Assembly (NCBI GenBank): GCA_045588655.1
Contig: JAZNEP010000059.1
Location: 62,001 to 126,000, forward strand
Source: SVFI01 sp045588655
GTDB taxonomy: Bacteria; Bacillota; Clostridia; Lachnospirales; Lachnospiraceae
Direction of reading: 5' to 3'
DNA: 64,000 nt
In this document: piece after piece, positions 51,487 through 59,602 of the stretch
How the letters are laid out: each line of letters opens with the position of its first letter
Numbering within the stretch: the stretch's first letter is position 1
Translations under genes and position numbers: made by a program
The notes under the pieces: generated by a model
The model's input: only the letters and a program-made list of their open reading frames with translations
Told to the model about the DNA's origin: nothing
Database searches by the model: none

Positions 51487-52176
51487 TTATAATATGATTT
51501 CCCAAAGTTCATTCAAATTTGTAACCGTATCATCTTGTTCAAGGTCAATATTTCTACCTTGTCTGTCGATCAAAACTGACCTACAGCCAAACCGTTTCGC
51601 TGTTTTAATATCCTTTTCCTCATCACCGATCATAATCATTTCGTCTGCATTAACACCAAAATAATCAGCAATATCCTGTAAGCCTTTAGGGTTCGGCTTC
51701 CGATAACCACAGGAGATGGATGAAACATACATATCAAAATATGGTATCAGGTCAGTAAAGTAACTTTTGTGCATTTCATCAGGCATTCCTATTGCAATAT
51801 CCGTCAATGCAGCAATCTTGTAATCTTGCGCTTTCATCTGTTCCAGAAAATCAATTGTTTCAGAGTATATATGTGCTGTCAGGTTCATTGAAGCAAAAAA
51901 TTTGTCTATCACATCGGAAACTGCAAAATCTCCTTGCCAATGAGCGGTAGCTTCTGAGAAAATCACCTCAGGTAAAACATCATGCTCTCGAGGATTGATA
52001 CGAGGATTATAGCTTTTCAGCACCTCATATGATTTATCGATATCATCATCGGTTATGCATAATCTAAGTTTGCTACGAGCAAATTCAAACGCCGTTTTGT
52101 AGTAATCTAACCAAGAAAGGGGCATACCCTTGTATTCCATAAGCGTTCCGCCGATGTCAAAAACTATTACTTTCAT
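51487..52176 (-). CDS. HAD-superfamily hydrolase
   Basis: About 229 residues: motif I VIVFDIGGTLMEYKG (D-I-G where D-x-D is usual, so the general acid Asp is replaced by Gly), motif II AALTDIAIGM, motif III CGYRKPNPKG, motif IV MIGDEEKDIKTAKRFG. Helical cap. The missing second Asp may lower or alter activity. Start 52176 follows GGAGGAAATAAA. Overlap with the regulator's stop region indicates co-transcription with merR-like gene. Confidence 0.85.
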   Translation of the reverse strand: MKVIVFDIGGTLMEYKGMPLSWLDYYKTAFEFARSKLRLCITDDDIDKSYEVLKSYNPRINPREHDVLPEVIFSEATAHWQGDFAVSDVIDKFFASMNLTAHIYSETIDFLEQMKAQDYKIAALTDIAIGMPDEMHKSYFTDLIPYFDMYVSSISCGYRKPNPKGLQDIADYFGVNADEMIMIGDEEKDIKTAKRFGCRSVLIDRQGRNIDLEQDDTVTNLNELWEIIL

Positions 52177-52204
52177 TTTATTTCCTCCAACCCTTTTATC
52201 AAGC

Positions 52205-52969
52205 TCATTCTCCCCCAAATGTTAGTAATAATATAAGCAATAAAAAACATAAAACAAATAGTCCCAGAAATACAAAAAACATTATCTTGTTACGTTTTTT
52301 CAGCACTTCGGGATGCTTTCTTCCCACAAAAAATATGGGTATTCCTATCACTAGATTCATTACTAATACCCAAACTAAGGTTTGCATTCCCTTCAGCATA
52401 TTCTGCAGACTCCAATCCCTTTCCAATATACAGGGAACAACCATAAATGCCACGATAGATAATAGCACCGTTGAACCCGCTTTCGGAATGCTTACGGACA
52501 AATTTCCTTCTGAATCTGCTATATCAAAGTAATCCAACACAATCGACTTTTCGAAATGTAACATATCTTTGGCAATATCCAGAAAACGGTTTCCCTTTTT
52601 CTCTTCCTCTTCAATTACATTCCAGTACTTTTCTACTTCAAAAGTTTCAATTTCTTCTTTCTCCTTCTGAAGTTTGTAGCAGACCAAAAGGGCTCCCTTC
52701 AACTCCTCCATCTGCTTTTCCAAATTCGCGATATTTTCTGCTACCGCCTCTGAAAGAAGCTTGGCTCCGTCTAAAACATCTTCTATATCCGTTATGGACA
52801 TACCCAATTTTCGAAAAATAATAATCTTCCTAAGTTTTTCCACATCCTCACTACTATACTCTCGGTAACCATTTGCACCCCTCTTTGGAGTAATCAGTCC
52901 TTCCTTTTCATAAAAGCGCACGGTGGCTCTTGGCACCTCCAAACACTGCTCAACCTCTTTAATCGTCAT
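52205..52969 (-). CDS. Membrane-anchored MerR-family regulator
   Basis: 254 residues. N-terminal MerR HTH (TIKEVEQCLEVPRATVRFYE, GLITPKRGANGYREYSSEDV), a dimerisation coiled coil (residues ~75-115), then three to four hydrophobic segments in the C-terminal third (STVLLSIVAFMVVPCIL; LVWVLVMNLVIGIPIFFV; IMFFVFLGLFVLCFLLLILL). A membrane-tethered MerR is uncommon and may sense the membrane or antimicrobials. GGAGG precedes the ATG; its operator lies just upstream. Confidence 0.85.
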   Translation of the reverse strand: MTIKEVEQCLEVPRATVRFYEKEGLITPKRGANGYREYSSEDVEKLRKIIIFRKLGMSITDIEDVLDGAKLLSEAVAENIANLEKQMEELKGALLVCYKLQKEKEEIETFEVEKYWNVIEEEEKKGNRFLDIAKDMLHFEKSIVLDYFDIADSEGNLSVSIPKAGSTVLLSIVAFMVVPCILERDWSLQNMLKGMQTLVWVLVMNLVIGIPIFFVGRKHPEVLKKRNKIMFFVFLGLFVLCFLLLILLLTFGGE

Positions 52970-53002
52970 TTAACATCCTCCTGTTTCTTTGATATTGAGC
53001 AT

Positions 53003-53033
53003 ACTGTAAAGTATAAACAAGGTTTACAGTCAA
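53003..53033 (-). promoter_or_regulatory. MerR-type promoter/operator
   Basis: ACTGTAAA and TTTACAGT form a perfect dyad separated by 12 bases (53003-53030). It lies between TTGACT (-35, 53028-53033) and TACAGT (-10, 53003-53008), spaced by 19 bases, the stretched spacer typical of MerR-activated promoters. Confidence 0.8.
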
Positions 53034-53196
53034 GGATTTTTTTAAAATCTATATTTTTATCATATCATAGTAATGCCGTTTATTCAAAGTGATACTACTA
53101 TGCATTAATTAGCACAATCGTATATGTAGTGAAGACTCTAAGAATTCACAAGTCTAATTAACGAAATCTTTTTTAGAGCACGGGTATTCCTCGATT
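53034..53196. other. Gene-free stretch before the element
   Basis: AT-rich, no credible ORF or RNA seen. It is the chromosomal side of the integration site between the merR-like promoter and the former tRNA-operon terminator. Confidence 0.5.
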
Positions 53197-53236
53197 GCAA
53201 GAAAAAAGGACATCCATCGGATGTCCTTTTTCTTGC
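53197..53236 (-). terminator. Original tRNA-operon terminator, now separated
   Basis: GCAAGAAAAA-GGACATCC pairs with GGATGTCC-TTTTTCTTGC around ATC, with a U-run on the minus transcript. It stands 6 bases beyond the duplicated tRNA-Gly 3' end at 53243, as a terminator would stand after a tRNA before integration. Confidence 0.75.
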
Positions 53237-53242
53237 AACTTG

Positions 53243-53267
53243 AGAGCGCGAGACGGGACTCGAACCC
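53243..53267. repeat. Left attachment site (attL)
   Basis: 25 bases identical to the 3' end of tRNA-Gly(GCC) at 60984-61008: T-arm through discriminator. Sequence beyond it no longer matches a tRNA. Confidence 0.88.
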
Positions 53268-53301
53268 TTTATTTTTACCTTTAACACAATTCCGTAATAG
53301 T

Positions 53302-53331
53302 ATGACTCGGCAGGAACTCCTACCGAGTCAT
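53302..53331. repeat. Perfect 9-bp inverted repeat inside left end
   Basis: ATGACTCGG (53302-53310) and CCGAGTCAT (53323-53331) flank a loop with AGGAACTCC. No U-run follows, so it may be a recombination or protein site instead of a terminator. Confidence 0.5.
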
Positions 53332-53359
53332 CATTCTTGGATAATATTTAAAATTAATC

Positions 53360-53381
53360 AAGTGGCGAAGAAGTGGCGGAC
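53360..53381. repeat. Left copy of terminal 22-bp repeat
   Basis: AAGTGGCGAAG followed by AAGTGGCGGAC, itself two tandem AAGTGGCG units. A near-identical direct copy lies at 60802-60823 near the other end. Likely integrase arm-type sites. Confidence 0.6.
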
Positions 53382-53406
53382 TTATATTATATACATTGGC
53401 TTTCTA

Positions 53407-54651
53407 CTAACTAACTTGAGTCCAATCAATATTCAATTCCTCAATTTCAATTACACGAAGAATATAATTTCCTTCCTCAGTTTTTTCTACATAACCTTTT
53501 AAATCAACCAAAGAACCCATATAATCCGCCAAATTTATTGTATCACTGTAAATATATATTCTTATTCCTTCACTTCCCGGCTCCATTACATATGTTCCAG
53601 CCACTTCATAAATAAATGCTTCAAACATTAGTTCCTCTTCCATTGAATATTCACTCAATATCTCATTGGATTCTTTACGTACTAACTCAATATCATTATC
53701 TAAAGTCGGATCTGAACCAGTTTGAAATCTTTTAATATACTCATCTATGTCAATAATTTCATCAGAAATTTTTTCATAGTATGTACCATAACGCTCTATT
53801 CCATAAGGAGTTATATTTCCATAAAGAAGGTCTCTGATATTGCCCCCTTGCTCAACAATTCTACGGGCAACACCATCTGCAGATACTTCAAACACATCTG
53901 CTACTTCCCATACAACTTCATCCCAATCTAAACATTCTCTAAAACTATCATCATCATAGAATGAAATATAATATGGTTTGCATGTATTATCCTCTGAAAC
54001 TAAGTAGACACGGATTCCATCTCCCTGATTTCTTCCATCCCAAAACCAGCTTCCTGTCAAATTCCATTCCTCAACGTAATTCTTTTTCATTTCAATAGAT
54101 TGATATACCCATTGTCCGTTATCAAAATAATATTTAACTGCAACATCTCCTGATATTTTGCATAAATCCGTTTCAGTGGAAACACTTACAATAACTTCAT
54201 CTAATCCTTCTTCTAAATTTGTATCGTGACCCGTCACATCCATTGTTTTATACAACCCGTATACTTCCAACATATCTGTAGCAGATTTCTCACTTACGCC
54301 ATTTAATGGTAATATAGTTTCTACTTCTTCTAACATATATTGGTCGAAAATCCAACCATTTTCAGAATAGTAATTATATAATAAGTGCACGTTTTGTATG
54401 ATTTTCACTTCACCATTACTCACTTCAATCTGACCGTATATATCATCCGTTTGTTCCTCTACAATATTTCTTTTAGTAATATTTATATTACTAATTGTGC
54501 AATCAGCATATCCTTGTTCTGCATAATCTTGTATGAGATTACTTTCATTCATATCTTCTACGATATCTTCTTCACTCTTACTACCATCTCCACATGCCAC
54601 TAACATAATTGCACACGCTATCATCAACAAAATGCTGTATATTTTTTTCAT
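53407..54651 (-). CDS. Lipoprotein cargo of the element
   Basis: 414 residues with a lipoprotein signal peptide (MKKIYSILLMIACAIMLVAC; Cys in LVAC). The mature part is acidic and beta-rich with an internal repeat feel (GWIFDQYMLEEVE, GQWVYQSIEMKK). Two further domains of unknown type: SWFWDGRNQGDGIRVYLVSE and GIRIYIYSDTINLADYMG. Function unknown; as element cargo it may be a surface or exclusion factor. GGAAGATGAATT precedes the ATG. Confidence 0.72.
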   Translation of the reverse strand: MKKIYSILLMIACAIMLVACGDGSKSEEDIVEDMNESNLIQDYAEQGYADCTISNINITKRNIVEEQTDDIYGQIEVSNGEVKIIQNVHLLYNYYSENGWIFDQYMLEEVETILPLNGVSEKSATDMLEVYGLYKTMDVTGHDTNLEEGLDEVIVSVSTETDLCKISGDVAVKYYFDNGQWVYQSIEMKKNYVEEWNLTGSWFWDGRNQGDGIRVYLVSEDNTCKPYYISFYDDDSFRECLDWDEVVWEVADVFEVSADGVARRIVEQGGNIRDLLYGNITPYGIERYGTYYEKISDEIIDIDEYIKRFQTGSDPTLDNDIELVRKESNEILSEYSMEEELMFEAFIYEVAGTYVMEPGSEGIRIYIYSDTINLADYMGSLVDLKGYVEKTEEGNYILRVIEIEELNIDWTQVS

Positions 54652-54695
54652 AATTCATCTTCCTCTCAGTATTTTTTATTTTCAATCTAAATATA

Positions 54696-54731
54696 AAATT
54701 AACTCGGCAGATTATTATGCCGAGTTAATTT
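54696..54731 (-). terminator. Terminator between two cargo genes
   Basis: TTAACTCGGCA pairs with TGCCGAGTTAA around ATAATAAT, with A/T-rich tails on both sides. Confidence 0.8.
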
Positions 54732-54755
54732 TCTCACAAGAACATCGCTTGATGT

Positions 54756-55295
54756 TTATTTTTGATATTTCTGTATCGAATACGCTAGAATCGGCATTGA
54801 AACCACTAATTTTCGATATATAACTAATGAAAGTCGTTTCCCAAAAAATGCTTTATGAATAGGAAGTCTCCAATGCAGCGAAAACGTGTTATCATCATTT
54901 AATATTACATCATATATCATTCCATCATGCTTAAGTGCATAATCGTGGTCAATTACTGTTTTATATACCTCTACTCCTTTATCTTTGAAAATCTCCGGTA
55001 ATGCTTCATTCAAATCACTTTCACTACTAAATTCACACGATAATCGAAATTTTATAACTCTGAAATCATATATATTTGCTTTAAAGTTCATAGCAACTTC
55101 TATAATAACCCATCCTATTAACGCTCCCAATAACGCTCCTGGTATTAATCCAATTTCCCCATCCACAAATCCTAGAATACCAAAAACAATTGCACTTATT
55201 ATGAATATTTTATTCATACCCTTTAATCCATCATCGAATGGTTCTGTAGAATCCAATTCCATGACCTTATCAAAATCGTCAAACATCTTTGCCAT
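54756..55295 (-). CDS. Membrane protein cargo with glycine-zipper helices
   Basis: 179 residues. Acidic N-terminus, then two membrane segments: IIFIISAIVFGILGF-like and EIGLIPGALLGALIGWVII, the latter with a small-residue zipper. The C-terminal ~110 residues are soluble with basic and aromatic stretches (YDFRVIKFRLSCEFSSES, LHWRLPIHKAFFGKR). Function unknown. Divergent from the Xre gene; GGAGGG precedes the ATG. Confidence 0.6.
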   Translation of the reverse strand: MAKMFDDFDKVMELDSTEPFDDGLKGMNKIFIISAIVFGILGFVDGEIGLIPGALLGALIGWVIIEVAMNFKANIYDFRVIKFRLSCEFSSESDLNEALPEIFKDKGVEVYKTVIDHDYALKHDGMIYDVILNDDNTFSLHWRLPIHKAFFGKRLSLVIYRKLVVSMPILAYSIQKYQK

Positions 55296-55347
55296 ATTAT
55301 ATCCCTCCGTTAAGTATGTTATTTTGAGAAAATTATACCACCTCTTA

Positions 55348-55406
55348 TTCCACTTTGCAATGTTCCACTTTGCATATGCGTATATTTAGATTGTTTATGC
55401 AAACAA
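55348..55406. promoter_or_regulatory. Element control region (repressor sites)
   Basis: Contains a direct repeat TTCCACTTTGCA (55348-55359 and 55363-55374) and a perfect dyad TTGTTT-ATGC-AAACAA (55391-55406) between the divergent membrane-protein and Xre genes. Likely operators of the Xre protein. Confidence 0.6.
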
Positions 55407-55439
55407 TAATAAGATATATGCTAATTGTGAGGTGACATT

Positions 55440-55679
55440 ATGAATAAAACATATGATTTAGAATATAAGAAAATCGGTTTAAACATTGCATATTACAGAA
55501 AATTGAAAGGACTTACCCAACTTCAACTTGCTGAACTTGCTAATTTAAGCCGAACACATATTAGTTATATTGAAGGAACAGGCACTAAAACATCCCTTTC
55601 CTTGGAATCCTTATTTGCGATTGCAGACGCTCTTGAAATTCCGGCATATAAATTGCTTGTATTTCGAACAGAAGAATAG
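55440..55679 (+). CDS. Xre-family repressor of the element
   Basis: 79 residues, almost all one Cro/CI HTH: IAYYRKLKGLTQLQLAELAN then LSRTHISYIEG, plus a short C-terminal tail ending FRTEE. Length suits a phage-type repressor without a cleavage domain. The only plus-strand gene of the element, opposed to the main operon; GAGGTGACATT precedes the ATG. Likely keeps the element integrated. Confidence 0.85.
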   Translation: MNKTYDLEYKKIGLNIAYYRKLKGLTQLQLAELANLSRTHISYIEGTGTKTSLSLESLFAIADALEIPAYKLLVFRTEE

Positions 55680-55820
55680 GGCGACGGGTTCTGAACCCCA
55701 CCTCTACATTTTCCGACCTTTCTCTATTTTCAACATATTCTGCCACCTCTAAATATACTTTCCTATTACAAGAGACCATGAAAGTGTCCTTGTATAAAAA
55801 ACAATGATTAAAACATAAAT

Positions 55821-55850
55821 TCGGGGACTTCCACTAAAAGAAGTCCCCGA
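55821..55850. terminator. Bidirectional terminator between Xre and integrase genes
   Basis: TCGGGGACTTC pairs with GAAGTCCCCGA, 11 bp, followed by CCTTTTTATG on the plus strand. Confidence 0.85.
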
Positions 55851-55855
55851 CCTTT

Positions 55856-57028
55856 TTATGCCTGTTTTGAAAAAATAAGTTCATCAACTTTAGTCGCATA
55901 TTCCTGTTTTTGTTTAAAAAATGAATTTGCATATGTATTAAGGGTAACACTCGCATCGCTATGCCCCAAAATTTCTTGCACCCCCTTCACATCACAGCCT
56001 TGTGAAATCAAAATTGAGGCAAACGAATGTCTCCCCGCGGTATGTAACGGAAGGTATCTTATATCTGTTGCATATTTCTTCATAAACTTTATATATTTAG
56101 ACGTAATATAGTTTGTTGCAAATGGCTTTCCATCCTCATGCGAGAACAAATAACCCTCATCTGAAAACCCTTCTCCATAAGACAACTTGTTTCTTCTGTA
56201 TCTGTTTACTGCCTTCTTTAATTCCGTACATAACGTATCCCCTACAGGAATTGTCCTTGCACCTGCAGAAGTCTTTGGTTCTTTAAGTACATCCCCATCC
56301 AATCCTTCTACCTTTGCGTGAGTAATGTTGATAAGTTTCTTCGAAAAATCTATGGAATCAACTTTCAGCGCAGCCATCTCAGATCTCCTCATACCCGTAC
56401 CAAATGCTAAGTAAAAAATAAGCCTTGTCATATCATCTGCATACTTATCCACCAACTCTAATATCTGTCTTATCTCTTCATCTGAATATGATTCCACATG
56501 CTTTTTTTGCCACCTCGGTCTAACAACACCCGAAACTATATTGTATCCTCTTTTCACATATCCCATCTTCATGGCGGAATCATACAGTGTATGCAAAAAC
56601 AGGATATGATTCTTTACTGTCTTACCAGATAATTTTTCCTGAGAAAGGTAATTACAATATCTCTGTATATCCGATGTTTTTATTTTATCCAATTCCATCT
56701 TACCTAAGTTAGGAATTATTCCATGTTTCGGAGAATTTGCCATCTGCTGATAGCCTTTTATAGTCGAAGGGCTAAGCCATCCTCTGTATACATCGAAGTA
56801 CTCTTCAATGAACTGTTCAAGGCTTCTTTTTGTGTAATCAAGTCCCTCTGAATTTTCATATTCCTCTTCCATTTTTCTTTTAAAAGACTCTATCTCTCGC
56901 TTTTTTGTTCCTGGCGGAAACGTCTTTGCACAACGCTTACGACTGCCCGAGATTGTTCGGCATTCGTAAGTTACTTTATATCTCTTGCGTTTAGGGTCGT
57001 CTTTGTCCAGTATTGTTATATTTGCCAT
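55856..57028 (-). CDS. int: Tyrosine recombinase (integrase)
   Basis: About 390 residues: N-terminal AP2-like arm-binding domain (KVTYECRTISGSRKRCAKTF), SAM-like core-binding domain (LEQFIEEYFDVYRGWLSPST), then the catalytic domain with Arg in FGTGMRRSEMAAL, Lys in EPKTSAGARTIP, the second box HTAGRHSFASILI, GHSDASVTL and nucleophile Tyr in NTYANSF. The usual H-x-x-R box reads H-T-A-G-R-H, one residue longer. Catalyses site-specific insertion at tRNA-Gly. Start 57028 follows GAGAGGAG. Co-transcribed after the primase gene. Confidence 0.93.
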   Translation of the reverse strand: MANITILDKDDPKRKRYKVTYECRTISGSRKRCAKTFPPGTKKREIESFKRKMEEEYENSEGLDYTKRSLEQFIEEYFDVYRGWLSPSTIKGYQQMANSPKHGIIPNLGKMELDKIKTSDIQRYCNYLSQEKLSGKTVKNHILFLHTLYDSAMKMGYVKRGYNIVSGVVRPRWQKKHVESYSDEEIRQILELVDKYADDMTRLIFYLAFGTGMRRSEMAALKVDSIDFSKKLINITHAKVEGLDGDVLKEPKTSAGARTIPVGDTLCTELKKAVNRYRRNKLSYGEGFSDEGYLFSHEDGKPFATNYITSKYIKFMKKYATDIRYLPLHTAGRHSFASILISQGCDVKGVQEILGHSDASVTLNTYANSFFKQKQEYATKVDELIFSKQA

Positions 57029-57136
57029 TGTTCTTTTCTCCTCTCTAGGGTCAAAAGTGTCAGTAAATTGTGAAAAAGTTGTATCTATGAAAAGAAGAAT
57101 ATTTTTTCCTCCCGCCGACACTTCCGCCCGAAATCC

Positions 57137-58453
57137 TTATTTTATTCTTATTCCTTTAAGACCTCTTAATGAGTTTCTTTTTGATGCAACAGCACCATAT
57201 CGTCTTTTTATGATTCTTCCTATTTCCTTTGAATCGGGCATAGACACTTCATCTACACCATTTTTCTTGCACCATGCACGATAAGTTTCTTTTATAACTT
57301 GATACGAAACAAAACTATACTCTGCGTATATCATCCGTTCCTCTGTGAAACGCTCAAATGAAACATCCTCTTTCAGCAACTTTCTTTTTAACGTCTCACT
57401 CTCTAACTGATTACTGAATTTATAATTGTTACGCACAAGTCTCCGATATCCTTTTAGTGCCAAATTTAGAATACCTGACATTTCTGCCTTTAATTCTTTT
57501 TCTAAATTCACATTAACCTTGTCTTTACTTACAGTATATTCGAAAGGTATAATATGAAATCGTCTAACTCCACCATTTGTCCTATCTTCTGAAAAAGACA
57601 TCTCGAAATTTGAAGATACTATAATTTTTCCACAGGGTCTAAAATTAAAACGACGTTTATATTTGCTATCACCGCTTAAAGTATCTCCACCCACAATTTT
57701 CTTAACTTCTGCACTCAAAAGATAGGCTCTTTCTTTTGGATTCAAATCCGAAATAAAGATAATTCTCTTATCACGTAGCATACCTCTTCCGAAGCCTTCC
57801 TGTAACTCTGCAGGTGTTGTAATCACATAATTCGTTTCTCCCATCATTGCCTGTATAACATTCATCAGACATGATTTCCCATTCCTGCCATTTCCATAAA
57901 AATAGAAAAGAACCTGTGCTGATATATCCCTTGTAAGACAGTACCCCATAATTTCCTCTATGGTTTGCACACGACTTTTATTCTTACAGCAGATTTGTTG
58001 AAGAAATTTCTGAAACTTAGGGCATGTTGCTTGCTCATCATATTCATGCTCCAGCCTTGTTGTGATGTAGTAGTCTGCGGAAAAATTCCGCAGACCCCCT
58101 TCCTTGAGTGAAACCACACCATTTGACAGACACAGTAGGTCACTATTTGGATTCATATTCTCCACACGCTCAACCATGTTAATAAATAGCGCCTTTAAGT
58201 CTTTATCATGCTTAGCCCGATAAGTCCTCGGCGAATATTGATTTAAGAACTTTCCCATGTCACAGATTATCTCCTCTATTTCTTCTTCCATCCAAATACC
58301 TTTTTCCGGAAGATAATGAAAATAACGCTCTAACGACAGAGATACATAACGATTCTGATCTAGAAAAAAATCTACGAAAGAATAGTAATCAAATTCAACT
58401 CTTCCACCCGCTGACTGCTTAAAGAAATTCATCTGTGGTACATCATTCCTCAT
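57137..58453 (-). CDS. D5/P4-type primase-helicase
   Basis: About 438 residues. C-terminal superfamily 3 helicase: Walker A YFYGNGRNGKSCLMNVI, Walker B-like RIIFISDLN, sensor KIIVSSNFEMSF and an Arg finger region GVRRFHIIPFEY. The N-terminus (EFDYYSFVDFFLDQNRY...) resembles D5 N-terminal domains of phage/plasmid replication proteins; the polymerase (prim-pol) module is not evident. Likely replicates the excised element. Starts at 58453 with GGAGG 9 bases before, overlapping the SSB-like stop by 11 bases. Confidence 0.87.
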   Translation of the reverse strand: MRNDVPQMNFFKQSAGGRVEFDYYSFVDFFLDQNRYVSLSLERYFHYLPEKGIWMEEEIEEIICDMGKFLNQYSPRTYRAKHDKDLKALFINMVERVENMNPNSDLLCLSNGVVSLKEGGLRNFSADYYITTRLEHEYDEQATCPKFQKFLQQICCKNKSRVQTIEEIMGYCLTRDISAQVLFYFYGNGRNGKSCLMNVIQAMMGETNYVITTPAELQEGFGRGMLRDKRIIFISDLNPKERAYLLSAEVKKIVGGDTLSGDSKYKRRFNFRPCGKIIVSSNFEMSFSEDRTNGGVRRFHIIPFEYTVSKDKVNVNLEKELKAEMSGILNLALKGYRRLVRNNYKFSNQLESETLKRKLLKEDVSFERFTEERMIYAEYSFVSYQVIKETYRAWCKKNGVDEVSMPDSKEIGRIIKRRYGAVASKRNSLRGLKGIRIK

Positions 58454-58898
58454 CGAAATCTTCCTCCTCTTCTTCCTCGTCTTCCAGTTCGTCATCTTCG
58501 TCTGCTATACCGCTCACTTCGTGCTCATCTAAGTCATCATTGCCATTAAAGAACTCGGAAATATTCCAGTATACTTTTCCCTTTTTCTCATTCTTCTTGA
58601 CAACGACTCCCAGCTGGACTCCATCCGCATGCTTTATCAAGGTCTCAGTATTTAACCGTCTGGCAGATAACATATCGAGCATTTCGAACAATTCGTATTC
58701 TACTGTTCCCGGCTCGATAGTATCTCCAATCCACAGTTTTGCCTGCTGATAAGGAGTGTCTTCCTCATCCGTCAGATTGAATGTCAGCACACATTGAGTT
58801 TTACTTCCTTTTGAAGTCACATCCTGTGCAGATTCCAGCGTCGCATAGTATGCCCCTCCGTCAGATAATGGTTGCCTCTCGATAATTTTGAAATACAT
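58443..58898 (-). CDS. DUF669/SSB-like protein with acidic tail
   Basis: 151 residues. The body has alternating strands (YFKIIERQPLSDGGAYYATL, AQDVTSKGSKTQCVLTFNLTD, AKLWIGDTIEPGTVEYELF) and LGVVVKKNEKKGKVYWNISEFF, followed by a run of Asp/Glu (residues ~125-151, ending EEEDFDEE). OB-fold ssDNA binding with an acidic tail for partner recruitment is likely; DUF669-type phage proteins look similar. Upstream of the helicase and coupled to it. AGGAGGAAATACGAA precedes the ATG. Confidence 0.65.
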   Translation of the reverse strand: MYFKIIERQPLSDGGAYYATLESAQDVTSKGSKTQCVLTFNLTDEEDTPYQQAKLWIGDTIEPGTVEYELFEMLDMLSARRLNTETLIKHADGVQLGVVVKKNEKKGKVYWNISEFFNGNDDLDEHEVSGIADEDDELEDEEEEEEDFDEE

Positions 58899-58939
58899 TT
58901 CGTATTTCCTCCTTTTCTTTTATTTACCAAAATTCCAAT

Positions 58940-58980
58940 AAAAAACGCACTACACCTATGTCACATATAGGTATAGCGCG
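58940..58980 (-). terminator. Attenuator before the replication genes
   Basis: Minus strand CGC-CTA-ACCTAT pairs with ATAGGT-TAG-GCG (interrupted by single mismatches), followed by TTTTTT. It precedes the SSB-like gene by about 40 bases with no gene end nearby. Confidence 0.65.
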
Positions 58981-59298
58981 ATGATGTTATCCAAAAGGCA
59001 CATTTTGAAATTGCGCGTGCTGACCGTGTCAACTTGAAAACTGCAAAATCGAGCCATCGACTTACGTTATTTATTTTTCTTGGTATGCTCATAGTATACC
59101 ATATCAATTTTCAGATTTCTATTGACATAATAGTCAAAATTAGTATTTTTCATATTTTACACCTATTTATCACACAAAAAAATGAACAGGGCAGGTCGAC
59201 CTCACGTGTTCACTTTTTACGCACTCTTTGATGCACTTTTTTAACATTTTCCCCTTTTGTGCATTATTACCTATAAACACATGCGTACGCCTTAAATA
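58981..59298. other. AT-rich gap in the element, no gene seen
   Basis: No convincing ORF. Contains repeated GTGCAT/ATGCAC words near 59220-59290 and a GGTCGACC palindrome at about 59196. Together with the adjoining nested inverted repeat it is the most likely replication origin region. Confidence 0.45.
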
Positions 59299-59372
59299 GA
59301 CTCACCTCACGTCTGCGTGCACTCACTCCGCTTGTGGGCTACGTGAGTCGCAGACTTGGGCGGAGGTGAGTC
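59299..59372. repeat. Large nested inverted repeat (candidate origin or structured RNA)
   Basis: Three stems stacked in one 74-base hairpin: GACTCACCTC/GAGGTGAGTC, GTCTGCG/CGCAGAC and ACTCAC/GTGAGT, with a 16-base apical loop. All three are perfect. No U-run follows, so it is not a standard terminator. Confidence 0.75.
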
Positions 59373-59391
59373 AATTTAACGCTTTACTACA

Positions 59392-59505
59392 TTATTTCTT
59401 TCCGCGAATTGCTCCATAAGTCGCTACAGGAACGCACACTCCAACTAAAAACGCTTCTGCTGTTCCGCTGAATGCTAATAAACTTGCTATTGAACCGAAT
59501 AACAT
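59392..59505 (-). CDS. 37-residue hydrophobic peptide
   Basis: MLFGSIASLLAFSGTAEAFL followed by VGVCVPVATYGAIRGKK: one membrane segment with a small basic tail. GGAGG lies 7 bases before the ATG, so translation is likely. Function unknown; single-helix peptides of this size act as toxins, holin-like proteins, channel parts or phage-like coat subunits. Second of two tandem tiny genes. Confidence 0.6.
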   Translation of the reverse strand: MLFGSIASLLAFSGTAEAFLVGVCVPVATYGAIRGKK

Positions 59506-59521
59506 ACAAACACCTCCCAAC

Positions 59522-59602
59522 TTAACTTAATAAAATTTCCAATCCTGTGCATACGGCTACTCCAACACCTACACCAAACAACAATCCTCCAAATTCTGTC
59601 AT
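59522..59602 (-). CDS. 26-residue hydrophobic peptide
   Basis: MTEFGGLLFGVGVGVAVCTG then LEILLS: a glycine/valine-rich helix. Its ATG overlaps the stop of the preceding gene (ATGA), and GAGGTGGAGAA precedes it, so it is translationally coupled. Function unknown. Confidence 0.55.
   Translation of the reverse strand: MTEFGGLLFGVGVGVAVCTGLEILLS

Noticed and set aside
53243..53267. A tRNA gene at the left end of the element
   Set aside because: Only the 3' 25 bases of tRNA-Gly are present; the rest of the cloverleaf is missing, as expected for an attachment-site copy.
58435..58749. A poly-serine plus-strand ORF
   Set aside because: It is the antisense of the Asp/Glu tail of the SSB-like gene.
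59034..59231. A 65-codon plus-strand ORF in the element gap
   Set aside because: No ribosome site, opposite to the operon, and composition of AT-rich non-coding DNA.
59392..59602. Filamentous-phage coat proteins
   Set aside because: The tiny hydrophobic peptides would fit in size, but there is no Zot-like assembly ATPase, no rolling-circle initiator and no adsorption protein in the element.
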